A stretch of 64,000 bases of DNA from Unio delphinus (taxonomy: Eukaryota; Mollusca; Bivalvia; Unionida; Unionidae), in NCBI GenBank assembly GCA_029339505.1, contig JAQISU010000108.1, positions 20,407,501 to 20,471,500 on the forward strand, written 5' to 3'. Position numbers and translations under genes: made by a program. The notes beneath the pieces are model-generated. The model saw only the letters and a list, made by a program, of their open reading frames with translations, made no database searches and was not told the origin of the DNA. Of this stretch, positions 1 through 8,701 are shown piece after piece (the first letter of the stretch is position 1; every line of letters starts with the position of its first letter).

Positions 1-354
1 AATGGATTTTATTCTACTCTGAAATTCAGCATTGATTTGGTCAATTTGGTATGACCCAGATGGTAGCGAAACAACGTTCCAGTCTGGAGTTCCATCTTTG
101 TGATTCTTATTAGCAAATACTAAAGAATTATTTGGTTGTTAACCGCCAAATGCTACCGACCTAATATTAGGCCAACTATGGTATACTCGTAGTTTCGCTA
201 GCGCTATCTCCTTCACGGGAATCAGAATAGGGAAATTCACACTGAATTCAGGATTGGTTGAGGTTATTGATATCATGCTAGTTTGTACTGGGTTTGTGTT
301 CTCCACTATTTGTTGAAGTAGTTCCTGCGGTGTTGTCATTGTTATTATATTCAT
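1..354 (-). pseudogene. Minor capsid / vertex-like protein of the endogenous virus, 5' part
   Basis: The frame opens with an ATG at 354 and runs to a TAA at 139-141. It then continues in the same frame to the left edge of the window, so the stop looks like a nonsense change inside a longer gene. The N-terminal part has the family-like pattern of beta strands followed by a W-P-N-I motif near residue 62. After the stop come a WN.V motif and a SGSYQIDQIN segment. I recognise this as a widespread conserved protein of Polinton-like elements, thought to be a minor capsid or vertex/fibre component, but I cannot name its exact role. The relic at 31565-31860 carries the same motifs, which confirms that the segment after the stop is part of the gene. 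The C-terminus is outside the window. Confidence 0.72.
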
Positions 355-498
355 GTTGTATTTCTAATTTTGACATCGCGGAATCATAAATACTTACCAT
401 CACTGAGAACTCACTATCTGATATAAATGTATCATCGAGCGACGACGATATCATCAAAGATAATTGCGAGTACGCGGTTGATACAACATGAAATTTAA

Positions 499-819
499 TT
501 ATTTAGTCTTGCAGTTTACTCTGGCTGCATGATGATATTTTTTTGTTATTATCGGAATTATTCCCGCGATTGTTGTTGCCGCTGATATACAAATTGGAAC
601 AGCTATCGGAGCAGTCATTGTCACCGAGGATAGTATTATACCAGCTCCGGTGATTACACCACTCACCGAGTACACGGTAACATCAACTGCGGTGATTCTT
701 CGTTGGTATTGTTTTATTTTTACTTGATACTCCTCAGTGAGTGTTTTAAGTTTAGTCTGAAACTCTCTGGCCTGATCATAGCGATATTGAGATACCGAAG
801 GTACCGTTGATGACGACAT
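499..819 (-). CDS. Small two-helix membrane protein of the endogenous virus
   Basis: An intact 106-codon frame begins at an ATG at 819, 26 bases downstream of the fibre-like gene stop in the same direction. Residues 1-45 are polar and likely helical. Residues 48-90 form two hydrophobic stretches, rich in I, V, A and T, split by a proline-containing turn (residues about 70-76). The tail is basic (KKYHHAAR-like). The layout suggests a small virion or membrane-active protein. I recognise it only as a member of the conserved small proteins next to the capsid genes in such elements and assign no function. It is one of the few genes here without a visible break, which is expected by chance for a short gene. 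Confidence 0.55.
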   Translation of the reverse strand: MSSSTVPSVSQYRYDQAREFQTKLKTLTEEYQVKIKQYQRRITAVDVTVYSVSGVITGAGIILSSVTMTAPIAVPICISAATTIAGIIPIITKKYHHAARVNCKTK

Positions 820-844
820 TTTATTTCCAAATCAGTTTACGATT

Positions 845-1857
845 TCAATTTAGTTGTTTACTCAAATCCGCTACGAATTCCACATACCATGTTACTGAAA
901 CACTAGCTAAATTATTATCAGTGAATTGTTCGGTTGTATCCTTGTCGATGATCGTTGATATCGTATTGTTGACCCCAGATGAACTCGATGATGATATATT
1001 AAACTGAGTCGGTGTTACTAGTGTTAATCGATAAATACCTTTGACGGTTGCAGTGATATCTAATTTGTTGTTTGTGGGTGTCCACGCAAATGATCCGTGT
1101 TGGATCGTGTATACTACGTTGCTGGTTTTCTCATGAGGAATTTTTGTTTTCTCAATGATTGTTATCATCCTCGGAAAATCATCTTTGATTGCTTCGATAA
1201 ATTTTTTCGTCTCATCGATGGATTTTTTAATATCAGAAAGTTTCATGTCGAGTTTATCCAACGCGGTTGTAAAAAATTTCTCGATGAGGTTTTTACGAAA
1301 TGATGTAAACTTTTCAACGTGATCTGCATATTTGCTTTGAAGTGTTGCTAGTTCCAACATAGAATTTTTTTTATCTCTGTGAGCTTTGGTTATTTTACCG
1401 CTGGTTCCCCGAAGAAAGCCATAATTGATTTTAATTCGTCATTGACAGTCTTTATAGTGTCCATCGAGGTTTTTATTAATGATAAATTCGGTGATGTTGT
1501 TGCTGGATCACCCAAAAAATTTTGTATGAATTTTAACTCGTCGTTGAGAATTTTTAATTTATCCGTAATCGTCGAAACGAGTACGCCGGGTTTGAGTTTA
1601 CCCTGATCGGAAAATAGCGCAACGGTGTTCTCGGTTGCGTCTCGTTGTATAATTAAAATATCATCCAGGGAAAAATTATTAGTTTTCAATTTACCCTGAC
1701 GATCTTGAAATACAACTATTTCATTAGGATCAACACTTGCTAGTTTCAACGTCTCAGCTATTTCATCTTTGATTATTTTTTTATATTACCAGTTGCAACG
1801 CCATCAGGTTCGGGTTTCTTCAGCGCTGATAAAGATCTCCCCCAAATATCAATCATG
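845..1857 (-). pseudogene. Fibre-like coiled-coil virion protein, broken in three places
   Basis: Three consecutive minus-strand pieces appear to be one former gene. The first starts at an ATG at 1857 and loses frame at a T7 run (1776-1782, plus strand). The second runs from there to a TAA at 1390-1392. The third is open from about 1372 to the stop at 845, after another shift at a T run (1366-1372). The middle piece has two diverged copies of a module ending in FLGDPA/FFGEPA preceded by a NDELK helix, and the sequence after the internal stop resumes the same pattern. Residues of the third piece begin with a long heptad-like helix and end in a Thr/Ser-rich beta domain. Helical stalk plus beta head suggests a trimeric fibre; this is inference from architecture. 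It lies between the protease and the small membrane protein. Confidence 0.6.
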
Positions 1858-1906
1858 TTATTATATATAATCTCTCTCTAAAATCACTTCGTTGACGACT
1901 TCGTCG

Positions 1907-2329
1907 TTACCAGCGACTGCTAGTATATTCATTTACGATAACATGTGGTTGTTTTCCAGATGTTGAAATAGCGTCAAGGACATTCAATACTTCCTTGCCA
2001 CATATTGGTGGGTCATTCATTTGTTGTGTTGGTAGCGTAGAATACCAAGTCTTCATTTCATGAAAAGTTTTTAAGCGGTTTATATAACGCATGAATTACT
2101 TCGGCAGTGCTAATCCATATGAATCGAAATAAACAATTGCACGTGGATCAATCGCGTATGCAACCTAGTGGGTTCCGGGTCCGGTGCTGTTATCGAGATT
2201 AATGATACCGGTTTCAAAGATGTTTGGTTGTGCCGGTAACTGATCTTTCATAAAGACACCTCTGAAGTTTTTTATTGCAAGTTTTTTTTTAGCAGCATCG
2301 AGTAAATCAAAATTAGACATGGGAACCAT
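1907..2329 (-). pseudogene. Adenain-like (adenovirus-type) maturation protease
   Basis: The open path begins at one of two close ATGs (2329 or 2320) and reaches a stop at 1907. In-frame stops interrupt it at 2165-2167 (TAG, where the family has Trp after the catalytic His) and at 2096-2098 (TAA). Residues in order: a SNFDLL start, a RGVFM segment, an NLD...GPGTH block supplying the catalytic His, a YFDSYG block supplying Asp, then QQ and ICG supplying the oxyanion Gln and nucleophile Cys. This order matches the C5/Ulp1-like proteases that process virion proteins of adenoviruses and Polintons. The downstream C-terminal tail is short. An ATG at 2401 opens the frame further, but that stretch overlaps the end of the pX-like gene, so 2329 is the likelier start. 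Confidence 0.82.
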
Positions 2330-2355
2330 AGGTTCCTCAGTCAAAGACTCTCCAA

Positions 2356-2821
2356 CTAGTAAACCGTTCCTGGGATTCTCATACCTTTTCCTCTGTACCA
2401 TGAATACGGGGTTCCTGGTAGTCTTATACCCTTTCCTTTCTTTTTTTATATCCTTGTCCAGTTGCTTTCTTTAGTGCTATTCCTGCCGCAGTACCTACGG
2501 CTCCTAACGCCGCCGCTTTAGCCACCGCCGGGGCCGCTGCCGCAATCAAAGCCGGAATCGCAGCTAACAACGGAAATATTCCACCTGATTTTATCATGTT
2601 TTTTATAGCAGCCGCAGAGAGAGTGATCTGGACGCCTTTTTTATTTTTGAAAGCATCATTGAAGTGTTTTACTTGACGAGTTGTCAGCGATAATGTATTC
2701 ACCCCGCCAGTCATCTGATTGGGTTTCAGTGTGTTTGTGGTTCCGCATTTTTAGCTGATTCCGATTGCAATTTTTTGAGTTGACCGGGGGTTAATGCAAC
2801 ACTAATATAACTGTATTTCAT
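2356..2821 (-). pseudogene. pX-like minor core/capsid protein, two frameshifts
   Basis: The path starts at an ATG at 2821, three bases from the MCP stop. It shifts frame near 2740, is open from 2714 to about 2440, then shifts again in a run of A and G near 2440 and continues to a TAG at 2356. Visible parts are an LTPGQLKKL helix, a related LTTRQVKHF helix followed by a short basic segment and strand (an internal duplication), a GGIFPLLAA...ALIAAAAP hydrophobic Ala-rich segment, and a basic C-terminus with two KG(I/M)R(L/I)PGT repeats. This is the layout of the small pX-like virion core protein in adintovirus-type elements (family knowledge). The hydrophobic segment could be membrane-lytic; that is inference only. 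Confidence 0.68.
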
Positions 2822-2823
2822 TA

Positions 2824-4290
2824 TTATAACAGATTGATTCTAATGGAAAAATCCTTCGGATTTTCAATTACAATGTTCTCCACTGGTGCATTTATCACTC
2901 TCATTCTTCCGCCAGCACCTTCGAGTAGCATTGATTTATCGCTGAGATTGACAGCAACAGCTCTATAGTTAGCGATACCGCCAGGACGGAGTACACGAGC
3001 TCTAAAATGTATATCAATGACGGATTTTCTTGTTAAATCAAGATGTTCCAGCGAAAAGTAATAAATCGGATATAGATTTTTAAAATCCAACTGTGATATT
3101 TGCAAACCAGTATCAACATTTTGATCGCGTGCCATATATGACAACAGACGATGATATACACGTGCTATTTGGTTAGTGGTGTAATCAAGTTGTATATCCT
3201 CAAATGGTTCCTGCTGTCCATTTATTATTAGCAAGACTTCATTAACGCCTATCTGATCAAATATCACATGACTTCGTTCTTGATTACCAACTCGCGCATA
3301 ATTCTGTAACGCAATAAATATATGACGTGGAGCTGAAATACCTTGTTTTGATGCCAGGTGCCATGTAAAAGTACCATCAATAATATCTTGTTTAATATCC
3401 GTAGTCACTGATAACCAACTCAGCAACGACTTTCCTCCTTGGTCCATAAATGATAGTAATCGCTCCTCTGCGGCGATTGATGGAGTTAACACTGGCATCC
3501 ATAATGATATTTTTGATAAAATAACTTTACCGGCAGCAACACCAACACCCCGCCAGATTGCATCATCATCAGTACCCTTTCGCACGAGTGCTACTGTATG
3601 CTTCGCTCCATAGATAACTTTTCAGACGTTTCTACAGAATCCAAATATATGATGAAGTGGAATCGCGCATGAAAATTGTCGACTCTGTCCTTGTAACGTT
3701 GCTACGCGTGTTGCGAATCCTAGGTTGTAATTAGTAATAGTATTTATGACATCAAAATCACCAGCTGGTCTTACATATCCTTCTGGCGCTGGTTTAACTG
3801 AAGAAACATGTGTTGTCTTTACTCTGGAATACTGGACGTGTTCAGGGTGATCAGTGAGATCTTTTGCGAACATCATAGATGGACCTGCTGATCTTGTATA
3901 ATCATCAGAATATTTTGCTAACCCTATTATTGTTGTGGCAACATTAACATCACGCTCTATAGATTCAATTTCTTTTCCATCAATGAGATATCTAGCGCTT
4001 TCGAATAACGCCATGATCCCATTATTAACAAAACCAACTCGGATAGTTGGGTTATTGTCATATGGTGGATCATTATGAGCAGCATCGTTTGTTACAAGTT
4101 TTCCTTCTACTTCGATAAATGCTTCACAAAGTAAAAAGTATTTACTGGTATTATGAACTTGAAGTTCAATTCTTGATCGAATATCAGATTGTGTTGCTTG
4201 ATAAGAATAAAATTGATAATCACGTACCGAATCATTCTTGAGCGCTGGGGCGTCCATATCAAACGCTGTATCAGGTGACCATTTGAACAT
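2824..4290 (-). pseudogene. Major capsid protein (MCP, double jelly-roll type expected), one in-frame stop
   Basis: Two open pieces, 3625-4290 and 2824-3621, lie in the same frame and are separated by a single TGA at 3622-3624. The full path is about 488 codons, a normal size for this capsid family. The N-terminal half begins FKWSPDTAFD and contains LIDGKEIESIERDV and YSDDYTRSAGPSMMF. The junction region has PLHHIFGF and, after the stop, YGAKHTVALVRKG. The C-terminal half ends with strands rich in I and V. The relic at 30475-31080 matches both sides of the junction, proving that the halves belong together. I assign it as the F54H12.2-like MCP of Polinton-like viruses. The double jelly-roll fold is family knowledge, not visible directly. 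It heads the group MCP, pX-like, protease. Confidence 0.85.
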
Positions 4291-4330
4291 TTTATTATAT
4301 ACCCGTTGGTCTAAATCATCGTCGTCGACG

Positions 4331-4792
4331 TCATCGTGGTTTTTTTAAGCCGCTTCCCGCTATCATATTTGCGGTTATATTATCCTGGTCACTTGCGGCC
4401 AATGAAGTTGCCAATGACGGAGTCATCAGTGACGATAGTTTCTGATCCACTGCGTTATTTATTATTTTACTAACCCGCGCAGGCATCACTGTTGTAGACG
4501 GTAGTGGTCCCGGTTTCCTTCGCTGTCGAACTAGCGCTGTTAGTTTATCCTTCGCGGCTGAAAACTCTTTTCCGGCAGCATCTCCAACAGCGCTAATACC
4601 TTTATCACGAATAACATCAATGGCTTTCATTGATAACTGTTTTGCTAGCGGTGCCACTATTGGAGCCATTCTTGCAAATAACCCTGCAATTGTATCACCG
4701 AGACCATCACCATAGTACACTTTATAAACTGGAAATCGTGAATTAACTACATAGACGCTGGTTGGTTTATCATGGTTGTAGTGTATGATCAT
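4331..4792 (-). CDS. Gly/Ala-rich core or minor capsid protein of the endogenous virus
   Basis: An intact frame of 153 codons starts at an ATG at 4792 and ends 40 bases before the MCP start. Residues 28-50 contain YGDGLGDTIAGLFARMAP, a pattern I recognise as conserved at the N-terminus of a virion protein in these elements. The middle is amphipathic and Lys/Ala-rich. The C-terminus has a basic stretch followed by MIAGSGLKKPR. The Gly-x-Gly context resembles sites cut by adenain-like proteases, so the protein may be a protease-processed core component. That is inference. No break is visible. Confidence 0.6.
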   Translation of the reverse strand: MIIHYNHDKPTSVYVVNSRFPVYKVYYGDGLGDTIAGLFARMAPIVAPLAKQLSMKAIDVIRDKGISAVGDAAGKEFSAAKDKLTALVRQRRKPGPLPSTTVMPARVSKIINNAVDQKLSSLMTPSLATSLAASDQDNITANMIAGSGLKKPR

Positions 4793-4825
4793 CTTATTTA
4801 AATGATATTTATCTAATGCGATGAC

Positions 4826-5973
4826 TTAATCACTGTGATAACCATCCGTAGGATTTTCAACTAACTCGTCAATGAAATCTCGATATGTTTTGATATCCAT
4901 GATGCCACCCTTAAATAACCGCATGCAGATATCAGCTGCTTCATTAATTATTTCCGGTGAGTTATTTCCATCTCTTTTTCCTCCGATGAGAACTTCTAAT
5001 CGTGATATATCACCAAGAACATTACCAGGACATTGAATTAGACCACTACCTGAAATTCCAGTCCCAGAAAATCCCTTCCCGGATGATTTTTTAGTTATAC
5101 CAGTTGCTACTTTTTCAGAATCAGCTTCTGCCATTATTCGTATTTCACCTGGGATTGGGTCTGCTGTATACCCTGGTGATAGTGGGCGACTCGTTACTGA
5201 AGCTAGAAAAATATTAAAATCAGGACTTATTTCTTTTGTGATTCTAGTTTTACCGCGGTTTGCTAAAAACACTTTATTCGCCCATTTTTCTATGTCTTTT
5301 ATAAATTTTCTAGACTTGTCGTCTTTTAAATAATTATTTCTTATATTTTTTTAAAATTGTCTTCAGTAAATTTAACTAATTCAGGGTCTGATTTGATTCT
5401 TCTAATTTCAGTTAGCGCATTATCAGTAAATATCTTTTCAGGTGAATATTCTTCTATTGCAACAGCGCTTTGTTGTTCTTCAAGTGGTTCAGGTGGCGCT
5501 CTAACTTCTTGTTCAAGTTGTTCAGGTGGTGGAGATCTAATATCAATACCACCTAATCGTTCTATTTCTTCTCGAAGTTGCTCTTCTTGTTGTTCTCGTT
5601 CTTGTTGTTCTCGTTATTGTTGTCTTGCGGTAGTTATTATATCACCAGGAAGTGTTTTTAAAGATTTTTTTGTTTGTTTGGATCTTCGTGCTATTTTTTC
5701 AGTTTCCGTTGCTATTTTTTTAAGTTCACCAATAAGAGGTTTTTCTTTTCTTTTATCCCCCGTCTCGGGGTCATCCCACCATATACCTCGCTCTACTCCC
5801 TTCGTTGCTTTGGTAATCGGTTTAAACAAATCTTCAGATCCCTCAGAAAAATCCGTTTGTAAACTCTGTCTAGCTTGCAGTTTATTCCTGACAGAGTCGC
5901 GGATTGGTATAAACTTTTTTATCGCGTCTAGTCGCTCACGAGTCAATCTAGTCGTTAATGACTCATTAACCAT
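4826..5973 (-). pseudogene. Coiled-coil / proline-rich virion-associated protein, one stop and one frameshift
   Basis: The likely start is an ATG at 5973, before a NESLTTRLTRERL helix. The frame upstream of it to 6126 covers a 43-bp repeat and is probably not coding. The frame is open to a TAA at 5614-5616, continues in the same frame through a Gln/Glu/Arg-rich helix and a proline-rich linker (PPPEQ, PPEPL) to about 5350, shifts at a T7 run (5346-5352), and resumes to a stop at 4826. The C-terminal third has a Gly/Ser-rich segment and a conserved RLEVLIGGKRDGNNSPEI helix-turn. I recognise the C-terminal block as conserved in Polinton-like elements but know no function. It would be the first gene of the leftward virion block. 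Confidence 0.6.
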
Positions 5974-6481
5974 TATTGAAATCGTAAACAATTTTCCAAT
6001 TAATGTACCAAGAGATTTCAATCTAAATGCAGTGATTTTGTCACCCGAAAATAATTTTAGGTGAAAATGTCTACGGGAAATCCCATGCAAAATCGACCAT
6101 TTGACCCTACTGAAACCAACAGTCATTTTTGGTTATTTTTGTCGTTTTTGTCGTTTTTGGTTCATTTTTAGTCAGTTTTTGTGATTTTTTTATGATTATT
6201 TACTCAAAGTCATTTTTAAGTGAAAAGTCTACGGGAAATCCCATGCAAAATCGACCATTTGACCCTACTTAAACCGCTCAAAATCAGTCAAAAAATAACC
6301 AAAATCAGTCAAGAAATAGCCAACATCAGTCAATAACGGCTAAAAATCAGTCAATAACGACTAACAAAAATATTTACTATGAAAATTTATATCAGTAATA
6401 AAAAAAATATTTTACTACGAAATTTTACAACTTCCTTGCAGTAAAACATTCATTGATAAATGCCAGTATATAATTTCACCG
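5974..6481. promoter_or_regulatory. Non-coding spacer with a 43-bp direct repeat
   Basis: About 500 bases separate the first virion gene from the next small gene. The stretch contains two identical 43-bp copies (6069-6111 and 6227-6269), then several degenerate AATCAGTCAA-type words (6283-6360). No convincing coding frame is seen. It may hold the promoter for the leftward virion genes; this is positional inference. Confidence 0.4.
6069..6269. repeat. Identical 43-bp direct repeats, 158 bp apart
   Basis: The copies at 6069-6111 and 6227-6269 are identical and start GTCTACGGGAAATCCCATGC. The core GGGAAATCCC is itself palindromic. They are set in otherwise diverged sequence upstream of the virion gene block. 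Confidence 0.85.
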
Positions 6482-6865
6482 CTATTGTTGACTAAAACCG
6501 CTGTCCGAAAGGGGATTTTCGTTTTGTTCAATTAACGCCCGTATATTTCTAATCTTCGAATTAACCTCTTTTTTCAATTCATAATTCCGGCCTAATTCTT
6601 TTCGTATTCCTTCTACAATAGTAAATAACGGGACAAACACACTTACGTCACTACAGAATGCAAGAGAGTCCCGAATAGAATTCTGGATTTTTTTTATCAG
6701 CGCATACTGCTTTGGCAGCATATATTTGTTAGTAATAATACCGTATTCTATATCTTGAAAGTCAGATATAATTTGTTCAGGATTTAAGTTGTCAGATAAT
6801 TTAATATCTTGGTATTTTAATTTTAAAATTTCAGCTATAATCCTGTTTATATTTTCAGAATTCAT
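6482..6865 (-). CDS. Conserved small helical protein of the endogenous virus, unknown function
   Basis: An intact 127-codon frame runs from an ATG at 6865. It is mainly helical and charged, with LNPEQIISDF near residues 27-36 and a hydrophobic VFVPLFTI patch near residue 77. A decayed copy with the same start (MNYENIN versus MNSENIN) and the LNPEQ.ISDF motif is found at 44120-44483, which shows that the gene belongs to the virus rather than being a random frame. I do not recognise a function. It lies next to the central repeat region, between the virion and replication blocks. Confidence 0.55.
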   Translation of the reverse strand: MNSENINRIIAEILKLKYQDIKLSDNLNPEQIISDFQDIEYGIITNKYMLPKQYALIKKIQNSIRDSLAFCSDVSVFVPLFTIVEGIRKELGRNYELKKEVNSKIRNIRALIEQNENPLSDSGFSQQ

Positions 6866-6949
6866 ATATGATAATACATATTTCTAATACAAAAAAACAA
6901 AAAAAATGGGGTCAATTTTGACTCGTTTTTTTAGAAAAGCACAAACATG

Positions 6950-7643
6950 TTAAGGGCAGCACAATGCCATTACTACGGTTTTGGGTAGTTTCTAGACATA
7001 CATGTTAAGGACAGCACAATGCCATTACTACGGTTTTGGGTAGTTTCTAGGCATACGTGTTAAAGACAGCACAATGCCATTACTACGGTTTTGGGTAGTT
7101 TCTAGGCATACATAAAGGATGGATATATACAATGAATGATGTCAATGAATGATTATACAATTCCATTCGAGTCTTTTGGCAATTGTATAGGGACAGCACA
7201 AACATATTAAGGACAACACAATGCCATTTCTACGGTTTTGGGTAGTTTCTATGCATACATAAAGGATGGATATATACAATGAATGATGTCAATGAATGAT
7301 TATACAATTCCATTCGAGTCTTTTGGCAATTGTATAGGGACAGCACAAACATGTTAAGGACAGCACAATGCCATTACTACGGTTTTGGGTAGTTTCTAGG
7401 CATACATAAAGGATGGATATATACAATGAATGATGTCAATGAATGATTATACAATTCCATTCGAGTCTTTTGGCAATTGTATAGGGACAGCACAAACATG
7501 TTAAGGACAGCACAATGCCATTACGATGGTTTTGGGTAGTTTCTAATCATACATAAAGGATGGATATATACAATGAATGATGTCAATGAATGATTATACA
7601 ATTCCATTCGAGTCTTTTGGCAATTGTATAGGGACAGCACAAA
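6950..7643. repeat. Tandem repeats of 147 bp and shorter, central region of the virus
   Basis: Three short units of about 55 bp (from about 6950) share the word ACAGCACAATGCCATTAC. Four longer units of 147-148 bp follow; the marker CATTCGAGTC recurs at 7163, 7311, 7458 and 7605. Each long unit contains GGATGGATATATACAATGAA and a TGTATAGGGACAGCACA segment. No gene is present. Confidence 0.9.
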
Positions 7644-7644
7644 C

Positions 7645-7856
7645 AATAGATTATATATTACGAAACATATTCCCCTAAGAGTGAATCTAACTCGTCAAAT
7701 AACGGGTTAAAATCACAAGAGGATATGTTTAGTGAATGGACAGCACAAACAATAGATTATATATTACGAAACATATTCCCCTAAGAGTGAATCTAACTCG
7801 TCAAATAACGGGTTAGAATCACAAGAGGGTATGTTTAGTGAATGGACAGCACAATG
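7645..7856. repeat. 106-bp tandem duplication in the central region
   Basis: Two nearly identical copies start at 7645 and 7751 with AATAGATTATATATTACG and end in the same GGACAGCACA word that bounds the 147-bp units, so the two repeat families are interleaved. Confidence 0.88.
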
Positions 7857-7892
7857 CCATTACTACGGTTTTGGGTAGTTTCTAGGCATACA

Positions 7893-8101
7893 TAAAGGAT
7901 GGATATATACAATGAATTGGATGGATATATACAATGAATGATGGATATATACAATGAATGAATTGGATGGATATATACAATGAATTGGATGGATATATAC
8001 AATGAATCGGATGGATATATACAATGAATGAATGATAAGGGGACGGCACAGGGACAATACGACATATAACAATGAATAAATGGATGGATATATACAATGA
8101 T
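7893..8101. repeat. Short tandem repeat GGATGGATATATACAATGAA
   Basis: Seven or more copies of a 17- to 25-bp unit follow one another with small insertions. The unit also occurs once in each 147-bp repeat to the left, so the array seems to have grown from it. Open frames here are repeat artefacts. Confidence 0.88.
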
Positions 8102-8125
8102 AATGAATGATGATACTCCTACATT

Positions 8126-8199
8126 AAAATTGCAACCGTATATACCCCACAACATCACCCTGGGTTGAATAAAAATTATTATTAATAATAATAATAATA

Positions 8200-8247
<48 letters not shown>

Positions 8248-8260
8248 CGGTTGCAATTTT
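8126..8260. repeat. Perfect 17-bp inverted repeat around an (ATT/AAT)n tract
   Basis: 8126-8142 and 8244-8260 are exact reverse complements (AAAATTGCAACCGTATA). Between them lies an (AAT)n/(ATT)n tract that can itself fold back. The structure could extrude as a long hairpin. It closes the central repeat region next to the zinc-finger gene. Confidence 0.85.
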
Positions 8261-8322
8261 TAATTTCGGAGGTGCGGTTGGAATTTTTGGTTCATTTATA
8301 TACTATACTATTGTTTGTCTAA

Positions 8323-8658
8323 TTAATTGTTTGGTTGAATTATTACATTACTTGGAAATCTATCAATGTAGTCTTGAGAAGTTCTTATGATTTTGTCATT
8401 GACGCTGTCAGGGTCAGAGTTATTGATGGAATTCTTAGTTCGTTTATCATAGTAGCGCTTCAACTCCCTGTATCTCTTACCACCACAACCGAGACACAAC
8501 TGTGATATTCCTCTCACACCAACCCCACATCGTATGCAGGGTAAAGGCCCATAACTCCCGTTGCGAACGCTTTGCAAATGATACCCACAGAATTCCTTTC
8601 TGCATGATTTGTTACACGGGGTTACTGATCCAATCATAAGCCATTTGCAATGATTCAT
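8323..8658 (-). CDS. Cys-rich zinc-finger protein of the endogenous virus
   Basis: An intact 111-codon frame starts at an ATG at 8658. Conserved Cys/His positions are CNKSC, FCGYH, PCIRCGVGV and CLGCGG, followed by RYRELKRYYDKR. This would bind two or more zinc ions. The relic at 45459-45755 keeps the CNKAC, CCGYHLQ.VR and CGVGI motifs and the RDLKRYYDK tail, so the protein is conserved within the lineage. It is divergent from the polymerase gene across a 43-bp AT-rich spacer. Role unknown; a DNA-binding or regulatory function is plausible but inferred. Confidence 0.65.
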   Translation of the reverse strand: MNHCKWLMIGSVTPCNKSCRKEFCGYHLQSVRNGSYGPLPCIRCGVGVRGISQLCLGCGGKRYRELKRYYDKRTKNSINNSDPDSVNDKIIRTSQDYIDRFPSNVIIQPNN

Positions 8659-8701
8659 TATATAATATATTCTCTATTTAAATACTTGTTTTAATTACAA
8701 T
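8659..8701. promoter_or_regulatory. Divergent AT-rich spacer between zinc-finger and polymerase genes
   Basis: Only 43 bases separate the two divergent start codons. The spacer contains TATATAATATATT and TATTTAAATA, so both promoters must overlap here. The relic at 45.7 kb keeps a similar short AT-rich spacer. Confidence 0.4.

Noticed and set aside
807..1606. Plus-strand frames opposite the fibre-like gene
   Set aside because: They are shadows of the minus-strand gene, with no motif of their own.
5357..6064. Plus-strand 235-codon Ser/Cys-rich frame
   Set aside because: It is the antisense of the coiled-coil virion gene; the Ser/Cys runs are the complement of Gln/Glu codons.
7835..8158. Three minus-strand frames rich in YISI repeats
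   Set aside because: They are translations of the short tandem repeat and differ only by phase.
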